This document shows, in pieces, positions 1-8,513 of a stretch of 64,000 nucleotides of DNA. Numbering within the stretch: position 1 is the first letter of the stretch; each line of letters begins with the position of its first letter. Both the position numbers and the translations under genes were made by a program. This DNA comes from JABDIP01 sp965250245 (GTDB lineage: Bacteria > Pseudomonadota > Alphaproteobacteria > DSM-16000 > Inquilinaceae): assembly GCA_965250245.1 (NCBI GenBank), contig OZ252296.1:4030001-4094000 (forward strand), given 5' to 3'. Under the pieces are notes generated by a model, which had not been told where the DNA came from, searched no databases, and saw only the letters and a list, made by a program, of their open reading frames with translations.

Positions 1-1087
1 GGACCATGCAGGCGCTAGGTCCGCCGGCCTGGCCGAGCCAGAGATAGGCCCCGGGCCGCTCCAACAGCATGTAGGAGAAGTCCTCCGCGCCCATGACCGG
101 CTCCGCGTCGTGCCGGACGTTGTCCCCGCCGACGACCTCGGCCGCTGCCTTCGCGGCGTAGACGCTCTGTTCCTGGTGATTGACGGTTGCCGGATAGCCG
201 CGCCGATAGTCGAAGTTCACCTCGGCGCCGAAGCCGTCGCAGATCCCCTTGGCGATCCGCTTCATGCCCTCTTCGATCATGTCCTGGGTCTCGGCCTTGA
301 AGGTCCGGACCGTGCCGGTCAGCACCGCCTGCTCGGCGATCACATTGTGGGCGCTGCCGGCATGCACCTGGGTGACGCTGATGACGGCCGAATCCAGCGG
401 GTCGGTATTGCGGCTGACCAGCGACTGAAAGGCGGTCACCAGCTGTGCCGCGATCACCACCGGGTCGTTGCACAGATGCGGCATGGCGGCATGGCCGCCC
501 TTGGCGGTGACGGTAATGAGGAACAGATCGGCGGCCGCCATGATCGGGCCCGGCACCACGGCGATCTCACCGGCCGGCAGTTTCGGCCAGTTGTGCATGC
601 CGTAGACCTCGTCGCACGGGAACCGGTCGAACAGCCCCTCCTCGACCATGACCCGGCCGCCGCCTTCGCCCTCCTCGGCGGGCTGGAAGATGAAGTTCAC
701 CGTGCCGGCGAAGTTCCGCGTCTCGGCCAGGTATTTCGCGGCACCCAGCAGCATCGTCGTGTGGCCGTCATGGCCGCAGCCATGAAATTTGCCCGGATGC
801 GTGGATTTGTGCGCGAACTCGTTCTCCTCGTCCATCGGCAGCGCATCCATGTCGGCGCGCAGGCCGATCGCCTTGCCGCTGGCGCCGTCGTCACGCCCCT
901 TGAGGACGCCCACCAATCCGGTCGTGGCGATGCCCCGATGGACCTCGATGCCCCATTCCTGGAGCTTCGTGGCGACCAGATCGGAGGTCCGGACCTCCTC
1001 AAATGCGATTTCCGGATGGGCGTGAATATCCCTCCGCCATTCGGTCATGTCTTCCTTCATGGCGGCGATGGAGTTGATGATCGGCAT
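1..1087 (-). CDS. M20-family amidohydrolase (hippurate hydrolase-like), 3' end cut by window edge
   Basis: Metal-dependent amidohydrolase of the M20D type, which removes the acyl group from N-acylated amino acids or small peptides in the cytoplasm; the substrate cannot be told. 362 codons are visible of about 390 usual, so the C-terminus lies beyond position 1. From the ATG at 1087, RADMDALPM lies at residues 77-85, HGCGHDGHT at 102-110 (candidate metal ligands C104, H106), PAEEG at 136-140 and MHNWP at 164-168, with GAEDF near residue 330 before the cut. It is the last gene of a minus-strand run, 51 bp after the amidohydrolase and behind the ribokinase, which suggests a shared catabolic role. 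Family assignment is firm, specificity is not. Confidence 0.9.
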   Translation of the reverse strand, partial: MPIINSIAAMKEDMTEWRRDIHAHPEIAFEEVRTSDLVATKLQEWGIEVHRGIATTGLVGVLKGRDDGASGKAIGLRADMDALPMDEENEFAHKSTHPGKFHGCGHDGHTTMLLGAAKYLAETRNFAGTVNFIFQPAEEGEGGGRVMVEEGLFDRFPCDEVYGMHNWPKLPAGEIAVVPGPIMAAADLFLITVTAKGGHAAMPHLCNDPVVIAAQLVTAFQSLVSRNTDPLDSAVISVTQVHAGSAHNVIAEQAVLTGTVRTFKAETQDMIEEGMKRIAKGICDGFGAEVNFDYRRGYPATVNHQEQSVYAAKAAAEVVGGDNVRHDAEPVMGAEDFSYMLLERPGAYLWLGQAGGPSACMV

Positions 1088-1138
1088 GCGGTGCTTTCGT
1101 TCCTGGAGATTGGGGTCGGCGCTAATGTGCCTTGCCGC

Positions 1139-2356
1139 TTACTCGGCGGCAACCGCCACGTTCGCCGCAGGCCGCTCCCGGACAACCGCACCGGCCTTGA
1201 CCACGCGGCGGTGATGGGCCGGGTCCGCGACCCTGGCGATATCCTGCAGCGGATTGCCGTCCACCAGCAGCAGATCCGCCACCTTGCCCGCCTCCAGAGC
1301 GCCATGGTCATCGAGGCCCATCAGCGCCGCCCCGTTGCGGGTCGACGCCAGGATGGTGTCGCGCGGAGACATCCCGACATCGACCATCAGGGCCAGCTCC
1401 GCGGCGTTGTCCCCGTGGTAGTTGAACGGCGTACCGGCATCCGTCCCCATCGCGATGCGCCCGCCGGCCTCATAGAACATGCGGACCGATTCCTGGTGCC
1501 GATCGGTCAGGCGCGCCGCCTTCTCCACCGCATAGGCCGGAACGCCCTTATCGGCGTGGACCAGGATGTTCTTCACCGCCGCCAATGTCGGGACCAGGTA
1601 GGTCCCGTGGCGGCACATCTCCTCGACGCATTCCGGGGTCATCAGGACACCATGCTCGATCGAGGCCACGCCGGCCCGGGTGGCATTGAGGATGCCCTGT
1701 CCCCCCTGGGCGTGGCTGGCGCAGACGCGATGGAACCGGCGCGCCTCGCTCACACCCGCCGCGAGTTCCTCATAGGTCAGGTGTGCATCCTCCGGATTGA
1801 CCCCGGGGGTCATCACCCCGCCGGTCGCCATCAGCTTGATCAGGTCGCTGCCGGCATGCACCTGCTCGCGCACCGCCTTGACCACGTCGTCGGGGCCGTC
1901 GGCACACCGTCCGAAGCGGTTTCCGTGGCCGCCGGTCATGCAGATGATCCGGCCCGATGCGCGGATCGTCGGCCCGACGAACTGACCGCTGTTGCAGGCG
2001 TCCCGCACCGCCAGATCGATGTAGTCCTTGCCGCCGCAGTCTCGCAGCGCCGTGATACCGCCGGCCAGCGAGTCCTTCGCGCGCTTCAGGGCCTTCAGCG
2101 CCGTCTCCGCCGGACGCTCGTCCAGCAGCGCCGCGGCCTGGTTCGCCTCGCCGCCGAAGGTGAGATGCACATGGCAATCGATCAGTCCCGGCAGCAGCGT
2201 GCCCCCGGTGGTGTCGACGACGAGTCCGGCGAACCCGGCAAACTCCGAGGCCGGCGCCAGCCGGACGATCCGGTCGCCTTCGACCAGCAGGGCGTGGTCG
2301 GTCAGCAGGTCGCCCGCCTCACCGAAGATCGCCCCACCGCGATACAGTGTCTGCAT
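1139..2356 (-). CDS. Amidohydrolase-superfamily metal hydrolase (imidazolonepropionase/prolidase-like)
   Basis: A 405-residue cytoplasmic metallo-hydrolase of the amidohydrolase superfamily, subgroup resembling imidazolonepropionases and Xaa-Pro dipeptidase-like amidohydrolases. The HxH metal pair is at H62/H64, a candidate bridging lysine in LIKLMATGG at K173, further ligands at H214 (ASHAQG) and H234 (IEHG), and the catalytic aspartate at D305 in TDAGTP. The active-site set is therefore complete. The N- and C-terminal segments form the usual small beta-sandwich, with KVADLLLVDGNP near the end. It sits 58 bp after the ribokinase and 51 bp before the M20 enzyme, so all three are probably one transcript. 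Hydrolysis of a cyclic amide or dipeptide is plausible; the substrate is unknown. Confidence 0.88.
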   Translation of the reverse strand: MQTLYRGGAIFGEAGDLLTDHALLVEGDRIVRLAPASEFAGFAGLVVDTTGGTLLPGLIDCHVHLTFGGEANQAAALLDERPAETALKALKRAKDSLAGGITALRDCGGKDYIDLAVRDACNSGQFVGPTIRASGRIICMTGGHGNRFGRCADGPDDVVKAVREQVHAGSDLIKLMATGGVMTPGVNPEDAHLTYEELAAGVSEARRFHRVCASHAQGGQGILNATRAGVASIEHGVLMTPECVEEMCRHGTYLVPTLAAVKNILVHADKGVPAYAVEKAARLTDRHQESVRMFYEAGGRIAMGTDAGTPFNYHGDNAAELALMVDVGMSPRDTILASTRNGAALMGLDDHGALEAGKVADLLLVDGNPLQDIARVADPAHHRRVVKAGAVVRERPAANVAVAAE

Positions 2357-2414
2357 ATCGGTTATCCGTCCCTGTGACGATGCCGGTCCGTGTCCGTCAC
2401 GGTCCGCGGCACTG

Positions 2415-3338
2415 CTATTGATCCGCCCGTGGCGGCGGCACCCTGTTCAAATGGCCGGCGATCGCCTCGGCATCCGGAAGGCTCTCCTGCGCACCCAGGG
2501 CCATGCATGCCAGCGCGGCGCCGGTATTGGCCCGGTGCAGGGCCTGCGGCAGGTCGCAGCCGGAATCGATCGCCGCGGCCAGCACACCGGTGAAGGCATC
2601 GCCCGCGCCGGTGGTGTCGACCGGATCGATATCCATGGCGCCGACCCGCCACAGGCTGCCATCCGCAACCGCCAGCGCCCCCTGGCCGCCGAGGGTCACG
2701 ACACATGTCAGCGCGGCCTTCTCGGACAGCGCCCGCGCCGCCGCCTCGGGATCGGCCGACGGCAGTCCGAGCGCGGTCGCCGCCATCTGCGCCTCGATTT
2801 CGTTGACCACCAGAAAATCCGTGGCCTGCAGCGCCGCCTCCGGAACCGGCGCGGCGGGCGCCAGATTCAGGATGCTGCGGCCACCGGCGCTCCTGATCCG
2901 ATCGAGGGCGCGCCAGTTCTCCTCCGGCGGCACCTCCATCTGCAGGACCAGCAGGCTGTCGGCGTCCGGTCGCATCCCGTCCAGCTGCGCAGTGGCGGCG
3001 TCGAGGTTGGCTCCGCTAGCGACCGCGATGGCGTTCTCGCCCTGCGGATCGACGCTGATGCACGCAACGCCGGTCGGGCGGTCGGAACGGCCGACACCGC
3101 CGGCATCAACGCCCTCGCGCTCCAGCACGCCCAGCAGCGTGTCGCCGAAGGAGTCGCGGCCGACCTGACCGGCCATCGCGACCGGCGCGCCGGCACGCGC
3201 CGCCGCCACCGCCTGGTTGCACCCCTTGCCGCCCGGTTTGGAGACGTATTCCGGGCAGAGAACGGTCTCACCCGGACGCGGGATCGATGGGACCGTCAGA
3301 ACCAGGTCCATGTTCAGGGAACCGAAGACGATGATCAT
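2415..3338 (-). CDS. rbsK: Ribokinase (PfkB-family sugar kinase)
   Basis: Phosphorylates ribose, or a similar sugar, at O5 with ATP in the cytoplasm. The 307-residue product has the ribokinase N-terminus GSLNMDLV (residues 6-13), the glycine-rich PfkB signature GGKGCNQA (36-43), the NE pair near 179-180, and the second PfkB signature DTTGAGDAFTG (241-251) with the catalytic base at D247. I start at the ATG at 3338; a TTG three codons upstream is possible but would place the start inside a hairpin. It is first in a three-gene minus-strand run with two amidohydrolases. Such a combination could process a ribosylated amide or nucleoside derivative, but that is inference. Other PfkB substrates cannot be excluded. 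Confidence 0.88.
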   Translation of the reverse strand: MIIVFGSLNMDLVLTVPSIPRPGETVLCPEYVSKPGGKGCNQAVAAARAGAPVAMAGQVGRDSFGDTLLGVLEREGVDAGGVGRSDRPTGVACISVDPQGENAIAVASGANLDAATAQLDGMRPDADSLLVLQMEVPPEENWRALDRIRSAGGRSILNLAPAAPVPEAALQATDFLVVNEIEAQMAATALGLPSADPEAAARALSEKAALTCVVTLGGQGALAVADGSLWRVGAMDIDPVDTTGAGDAFTGVLAAAIDSGCDLPQALHRANTGAALACMALGAQESLPDAEAIAGHLNRVPPPRADQ

Positions 3339-3359
3339 GGGGCGCAATCATAGCGCCCC
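3339..3359 (-). promoter_or_regulatory. Hairpin abutting the ribokinase start codon
   Basis: Perfect inverted repeat with 7-bp arms (GGGGCGC 3339-3345, GCGCCCC 3353-3359) around a 7-nt loop. In the minus-strand message it ends directly at the ATG at 3338, exactly where a ribosome binding site should be, and no Shine-Dalgarno sequence is otherwise visible. It could limit translation initiation or be a protein-binding site; a terminator is unlikely because no T-tract follows. Confidence 0.4.
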
Positions 3360-3613
3360 CACACGACGCCGCCACTCCCCAGAACACCGCATGGAAGCCG
3401 GCAATGGCAAACCCAAGGAACCGGCAGTGTACCTGGAGTTATTAATAAGTTAATAAGACCTTAACCTTAATGAAGACGGTTTATTTTCTATGATTACGAT
3501 AAAGTGATCGTGTGTTTATCACTCGCAAAATTTGACTTTTCCGTAAAAATTGAGTAAGTTTTGCTTAGAAATCGATCGCCTTGGTTAACAAAGCGGATGA
3601 TTTGATTTGCAGC
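3360..3613 (+). promoter_or_regulatory. AT-rich upstream region of the adhesin with a candidate promoter
   Basis: About 250 bp without a gene. From about 3430 the base composition falls sharply to AT-rich sequence, unlike the GC-rich surroundings. A candidate sigma-70 promoter reads TTGACT (3532-3537), 17-nt spacer, TAAGTT (3555-3560): a good -35, ideal spacing, weak -10. Just upstream is an inverted repeat AGTGAT/ATCACT (3503-3508 and 3518-3523) that could be an operator. Promoter placement is by eye and uncertain. Confidence 0.35.
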
Positions 3614-6600
3614 ATGGCTAATCGTGCCGTCAATATTTCCTCGGACATTGATACACAGACCCGCGATCGGGTAAGCGCCGTCGATGTCAGCCGCTCCACG
3701 CGGTCCGGTCCCGACAGGGGGTCGGAAGCGCCGCGCGGAGGACAGGTCCGGCTTGCCAGCGTCGATCTCGTCACCGCGGCCGCGGTGGTCGGATCGGTCG
3801 ACATGATGGCCTCCGGCGATGTGGCCTTTCCCGGGCTGACGGCCAGCCTTGCCAACCCCGGTGGCGATGGATCGGATCTGGCCGAGGCCGACCTCGACGC
3901 ATTGATGGGCCTGACCGTGAGCTCGCGCCATGCCGGAAGCGGCGCGGCGGTGCAGGACCTGTTCGACCTGGAGTTGGAGCAGCTTCTGGCCATCGAGGTC
4001 TTCGGCGTCGACCAGCCACCGAACGACCTGACGCTCCTTGCGTTCGAGGATTTGATCGAGGTCGACGTGGTCGAGGATGTCCCCGAACCGCTGGATCGGG
4101 TGATCGACCTGACCGAGATCGCCCTGGAGACCCTGCAGGACATCCAGTTCGGCGAGCAGATCCGGGCACCCGCCACCGCATATCGGCTCGTGGCTTCCCT
4201 CGACCTGCACAGCGCCCTCGACGTGGCCGGGGCAAACGAGATCACGCTGGTCGCGCGGAGCGCTGATCCGCTCGCCGGCGGCACGTCGGACTACGTCGCC
4301 GGCCCGCCCGCGCCGCCGGCCGCCGACAATGCCGGTCGCGAACCGCCCGCCGCGGCGATCGCCAACCGGCCGCCGACGGTGCGCGACGAGGCGCTGAACA
4401 CGCTGCAGGACACGGCGATGACGGCGAACGTCCTCGCCAATGACAGCGATCCGGACGGAGACCCGCTGACGATCGCCAATGCCGGCACCTTCGCATCGGC
4501 GATGGCCGGTATTGTCGCCCTCAATGCCGATGGCAGCTTCACCTACGCGCCGCCAAGCGGGTACTGGGGCATCGATTCCTTCGGGTACGACGTCTCGGAC
4601 GGCCAGGGGAACATGGCGTCCGGGGTGGCCAGTATCGACGTGGCCAAGGTCAATCTGGGTCCGGTTGCCACGGATGACAGCGTCACGACGGACGAGGATG
4701 CCGCCCTGGTCATCGACGCGACCGCCAATGACAGCGATCCGGATGGCGACCCGCTTTCGATCGAGTCCGTCACACAGGGCGCCCATGGCACCGTCGCCCT
4801 CAATTTCGACGGCACCCTGACCTACACCCCCGATCCGAACTTCAACGGCACCGACACGTTCACCTACACCGTGTCCGACCCGTCCGGGGCTCGCGCGACG
4901 GCGACCGTCACCGTTGCCGTGGCGCCGGTGAACGATACACCGTACGCGAAGGATGACGCGGTCTCCGGCCCCGAAGATTCGGTCCTATCGGGCAATGTCT
5001 TGGACAATGACAGCGATCCGGACGGCGATGCGCTGACCGTGACCAGCACCGGGCCGCTGACCACCGCGGAGGGCGGATCGGTGGTGATGGCGGCCGATGG
5101 CAGCTTCACCTACACACCCGCCGCCAACTTCCACGGGGCCGACTCCTTCCTCTACACGATCACCGACGGCAATGGCGGCACCGCAACCGCCACGGTCGGC
5201 ATCACCGTCAGCCCGGTCAACGATGCGCCGGTGGCCAACACGGACGCCATTGCCGGCCTTGAGGATTCCAGTGTCTCCGGCAACGTGCTGACCAACGATA
5301 CCGATCCGGACGGCGACACGCTGATGGTCACCAGCACCGGAACGCTGACCACCGGGAAGGGCGGCACCGTCGTCATGGCGGCCGATGGCAGCTTCGTGTA
5401 CACGCCGGCCGCCAATTACAACGGGCCGGACTCGTTCCTCTACACGATCACCGACGGCAATGGCGGCACCGCAACCGCCACGGTCGGCATCACCGTCAGC
5501 CCGGTCAACGATGCGCCGGTGGCCAACACGGACGCCATTGCCGGTCTGGAGGATTCCAGTGTCTCCGGCAACGTGCTGACCAACGATACCGATCCGGACG
5601 GCGACGCCCTGACGGTCACTAGCACCGGGACGCTGACCACCGGGAAGGGCGGCACCGTCGTCATGGCGGCCGATGGCAGCTTCGTCTACACGCCGGCCGC
5701 CAACTACAACGGGCCGGACTCGTTCCTCTACACAATCTCCGACGGCAACGGCGGCACCGCCACCGCCACGGTCGGCATCACCGTTAGCCCGGTCAACGAT
5801 GCGCCGGTGGCGAACACGGACGGTATCTCCGGTCTTGAGGATTCCAGTGTCACCGGCAGCGTGCTGACCAACGATACCGATCCGGACGGCGACGCCCTGA
5901 CGGTCACCAGCACCGGGACGCTGACCACCGGGAAGGGCGGCACCGTCGTCATGGCGGCCGATGGCAGCTTCGTCTACACGCCGGCCGCCAACTACAACGG
6001 GCCGGACTCGTTCCTCTACACGATCTCCGACGGCAACGGCGGCACCGCGACGGCCCGGGTCGGCATCACGGTGGCCCCGGTCAACGACGCGCCGTTTGCG
6101 GGCAATGACAGCTTCGCCGGCAATGAGGATACGACTGTCTCCGGCAACGTCCTGACGAACGACATCGATCCCGACGGCGACGTGCTGACCGTTGCCAGCA
6201 CCGGGGCGCAGAGCACGGCCGAAGGCGGCACCGTCGTCGTCAACGCCGACGGCAGCTTCACCTACACCCCGCCCGCCGACTTCCATGGGTTGGATTCCTT
6301 CACCTACAGGGTCTCCGACGGCAATGGCGGCACCGCGACGGCCACGGCCGAGATCGCCGTCGCCCCGGTCAACGACGCGCCGGTCGCGGTGGACGACGCC
6401 TACACGGCGCCACCGGGCATCGAGATTCGGGGCAACCTGCTCGACAACGACCGCGATCCGGACGGCGATCCGCTCGCCGTCACCACAACGGGCCTGTTCG
6501 GCACCGGCATCGGCGGCCAGGTCCAGATCGCCGATGACGGGACCTTCGCATACCGCGCACCCGCCAGCTTCGCCGGAACCGACACCTTCACCTACACGGT

Positions 6601-8212
6601 GACCGATGGCGCGGGCGGAACCGCGACCGCCACCGTGACCATCGATGTGGTGCCGTCCAACACCGATCCGGTCGCGGTCAACGACGCCTACGACGTCGCC
6701 GTCGATGGCAATGTGACCGGAAATATCCTGGCCAATGATTCCGACGCCGACGGCGACCCATTGACCGTGACCGGCGCTGGTACCCGGACCACGCCCGGGG
6801 GCGGCACGATCTCGCTCATGGCCGACGGAAGCTTCGACTACAAGCCGAAGGCCGGATTCGTCGGCTCGGAGAGCCTTACCTACGAAATCTCCGACGGTCG
6901 CGGCGGCACGGCGAACGCCTCGATCACATTCTCCGTCACCGCGGGCGTCAGCCTGAACGGCACGCCCAATGCCGACCGCCTGATCGGGACCGTCGCGGAC
7001 GACGTCATCGACGCCAATGGCGGCGACGATCTGCTGATCGGCCTCGGCGGCGGCGACATCCTGGCCGGCGGCGCCGGCATCGACACGGTGTCCTACGAGG
7101 ACTCGTCGGCTGCGGTCCAAATCAGCCTGGAGAGCGGCACCGCCTTCGGCGGCGATGCCGAGGGCGACGTGCTGACCGGCATCGAGAACGTGATCGGGTC
7201 GGCCTTCAACGACTACATCCGCGGCGACACCGGCGACAATGTCCTGTGGGGCGGCGCCGGCGACGACGAGCTGCTGGGCTATGTCGGCGACGACGTGTTC
7301 ATGGGCGGGCCCGGCGCCGACCGGCACATGGGCGGCGACGGCGTCAACCGGATCGACTACAGCGCCTCGGACGCCGCCGTCGACGTGAACATCGACCTCG
7401 AGCGCGGCCTGGGCGGCCACGCCGAAGGCGACTACATCGAAAAGACCGACAACGTCACCGGCTCGGCCTTCAACGACATGCTGGTCGGCGACCGGGACGT
7501 GAATGTCCTGGATGGTGGCGCCGGTAACGACATTCTGTCCGGGGCCGCCGGCAATGACGTGCTTATTGGAGGCGACGGCGACGACCTGCTGGACGGCGGC
7601 ACCGGCGACGACACGCTGATCGGTGGGGCCGGGGCGGACACGCTGACCGGCGGAGCCGGTATCGACCAGGTCGACTACAGCGGTTCCAACGCCGGCATCG
7701 ATGTCGATCTGTTCACCGAGGATGGCTTCGGCGGCCATGCCGAGGGCGATTTCCTGGAACAGGTCGAAGATGTCATCGGATCGGCCTTCAACGATGAGAT
7801 CGCCGGCGACATCGGCACCAACACCCTGCATGGCGGCGCCGGCGACGACCTGCTGTGGGGCGGCGAGGGGAACGACTTCCTGTTCGGCGGCGCGGGCAAC
7901 GACACGCTTGATGGCGAATCCGGCGACGACGTCTTCAATGGCGGCCTGGGCAACGACACGCTGTTGGCCGATCTGGGGCGGGAGACATTCGTCTTCGACG
8001 CGGGCACGGGCAGCGACGTCGACACCATCGAGAACTTCGCAAGCGGCGAGGACGTGATCGATCTGAGCGCCCTCGGCTATGTGGCCTTCTCGGACGTTTC
8101 GATCGCCACGGACGGTCTTGGCGGCAGCGTCATCACGCTGTCCAGCGGAGACACCATCCTGGTGCTCAACGTCGACCCGTCGGCACTGATGCCGACGGAT
8201 GTGATCATCTAG
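3614..8212 (+). CDS. Giant repetitive adhesin: nine cadherin-like (tandem-95) repeats plus RTX domain, type I secreted
   Basis: A 1532-residue, strongly acidic surface or released adhesin. There is no signal peptide, as expected for type I secretion. Residues 1-250 are a unique N-terminal region. Residues about 251-1110 hold nine repeats of about 96 residues, each with the NDxDPDGDxLTV calcium-site motif, a DGSFxYTP strand and the ending APVND. Residues about 1115-1460 hold RTX nonapeptides (GGxGxDxLx) interleaved with three longer blocks containing IGSAFND. The last about 75 residues, with DTIENFASGEDVIDLSAL, resemble the terminal module of type I substrates. No ABC/MFP/TolC exporter for it lies in the window. 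Start: ATG at 3614; an in-frame TTG at 3581 is an alternative, neither has a clear Shine-Dalgarno. AT-rich DNA flanks it on both sides. A role in biofilm or surface attachment is inference. Confidence 0.9.
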   Translation: MANRAVNISSDIDTQTRDRVSAVDVSRSTRSGPDRGSEAPRGGQVRLASVDLVTAAAVVGSVDMMASGDVAFPGLTASLANPGGDGSDLAEADLDALMGLTVSSRHAGSGAAVQDLFDLELEQLLAIEVFGVDQPPNDLTLLAFEDLIEVDVVEDVPEPLDRVIDLTEIALETLQDIQFGEQIRAPATAYRLVASLDLHSALDVAGANEITLVARSADPLAGGTSDYVAGPPAPPAADNAGREPPAAAIANRPPTVRDEALNTLQDTAMTANVLANDSDPDGDPLTIANAGTFASAMAGIVALNADGSFTYAPPSGYWGIDSFGYDVSDGQGNMASGVASIDVAKVNLGPVATDDSVTTDEDAALVIDATANDSDPDGDPLSIESVTQGAHGTVALNFDGTLTYTPDPNFNGTDTFTYTVSDPSGARATATVTVAVAPVNDTPYAKDDAVSGPEDSVLSGNVLDNDSDPDGDALTVTSTGPLTTAEGGSVVMAADGSFTYTPAANFHGADSFLYTITDGNGGTATATVGITVSPVNDAPVANTDAIAGLEDSSVSGNVLTNDTDPDGDTLMVTSTGTLTTGKGGTVVMAADGSFVYTPAANYNGPDSFLYTITDGNGGTATATVGITVSPVNDAPVANTDAIAGLEDSSVSGNVLTNDTDPDGDALTVTSTGTLTTGKGGTVVMAADGSFVYTPAANYNGPDSFLYTISDGNGGTATATVGITVSPVNDAPVANTDGISGLEDSSVTGSVLTNDTDPDGDALTVTSTGTLTTGKGGTVVMAADGSFVYTPAANYNGPDSFLYTISDGNGGTATARVGITVAPVNDAPFAGNDSFAGNEDTTVSGNVLTNDIDPDGDVLTVASTGAQSTAEGGTVVVNADGSFTYTPPADFHGLDSFTYRVSDGNGGTATATAEIAVAPVNDAPVAVDDAYTAPPGIEIRGNLLDNDRDPDGDPLAVTTTGLFGTGIGGQVQIADDGTFAYRAPASFAGTDTFTYTVTDGAGGTATATVTIDVVPSNTDPVAVNDAYDVAVDGNVTGNILANDSDADGDPLTVTGAGTRTTPGGGTISLMADGSFDYKPKAGFVGSESLTYEISDGRGGTANASITFSVTAGVSLNGTPNADRLIGTVADDVIDANGGDDLLIGLGGGDILAGGAGIDTVSYEDSSAAVQISLESGTAFGGDAEGDVLTGIENVIGSAFNDYIRGDTGDNVLWGGAGDDELLGYVGDDVFMGGPGADRHMGGDGVNRIDYSASDAAVDVNIDLERGLGGHAEGDYIEKTDNVTGSAFNDMLVGDRDVNVLDGGAGNDILSGAAGNDVLIGGDGDDLLDGGTGDDTLIGGAGADTLTGGAGIDQVDYSGSNAGIDVDLFTEDGFGGHAEGDFLEQVEDVIGSAFNDEIAGDIGTNTLHGGAGDDLLWGGEGNDFLFGGAGNDTLDGESGDDVFNGGLGNDTLLADLGRETFVFDAGTGSDVDTIENFASGEDVIDLSALGYVAFSDVSIATDGLGGSVITLSSGDTILVLNVDPSALMPTDVII
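5222..6085 (+). repeat. Three near-identical 288-bp tandem repeats inside the adhesin gene
   Basis: Units 5222-5509, 5510-5797 and 5798-6085 each encode one 96-residue cadherin-like repeat and differ at only a small number of bases; long stretches are identical. The units on either side (4934-5221 and 6086-6373) keep the 288-bp period but have drifted more. Such in-frame DNA repeats allow copy number to change by recombination without breaking the frame, and can also cause assembly collapse. Confidence 0.9.
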
Positions 8213-8243
8213 GAGGCGAGAATGCATACATTAGAACGCCTCC
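8212..8243 (+). promoter_or_regulatory. Inverted repeat enclosing a Shine-Dalgarno and ATG after the adhesin stop
   Basis: Arms GGAGGCG (8212-8218) and CGCCTCC (8237-8243) flank an 18-nt loop. The left arm is the Shine-Dalgarno of the next small frame and its ATG (8222) lies in the loop, so the hairpin would hide the ribosome site. Five A residues follow, so on the plus strand this is not a classic terminator. Confidence 0.35.
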
Positions 8244-8476
8244 AAAAAGTTGTGCGGTTTACCGTATTCGGTAACCGAGAGAGTCGAGCGAACCGCAGGG
8301 AGACATTGAATTTCCACCACTTTTCGCGCCGGCGCGGAATCGAGAAAATTACGATGCCCGCCGAATGCGCAGGAATTTTGAAGAAAATTTTAACAATTTG
8401 GTGGTGGAATTACGCTCGCAATTCAACCTTTGGTGCCGGCCGCCCTGGGGCCGCCGGGAAACTGGGGGAGATTTGA
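8222..8476 (+). CDS. Candidate small basic protein (84 aa) after the adhesin
   Basis: Not recognised. The frame begins 10 bp after the adhesin stop with an excellent ribosome site (AGGAGG, 5 nt, ATG) and runs through the AT-rich gap. The product is rich in Arg and Lys, with a Trp-rich patch ILTIWWWN near residue 59, and no domain or signal peptide that I can name. The strong Shine-Dalgarno is the only evidence for translation, and it lies in a hairpin. The second half enters GC-rich sequence with no clear coding bias. It may be spurious; the rest of the interval to 8513 holds nothing else that I can identify. Confidence 0.25.
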   Translation: MHTLERLQKVVRFTVFGNRESRANRRETLNFHHFSRRRGIEKITMPAECAGILKKILTIWWWNYARNSTFGAGRPGAAGKLGEI

Positions 8477-8513
8477 TGACTGGACAGGGTTCAATGGCCG
8501 GATTGGACGGCCC

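Noticed and set aside
110..2377. Long plus-strand open frame (755 codons) opposite the M20 and amidohydrolase genes
   Set aside because: It is antisense to two genes with full family motifs, and its translation is His/Arg/Gly-rich low complexity caused by GC bias.
4985..8227. Minus-strand open frame of 1080 codons antisense to the adhesin
   Set aside because: Its repetitiveness mirrors the adhesin repeats on the other strand; no start signal or domain.
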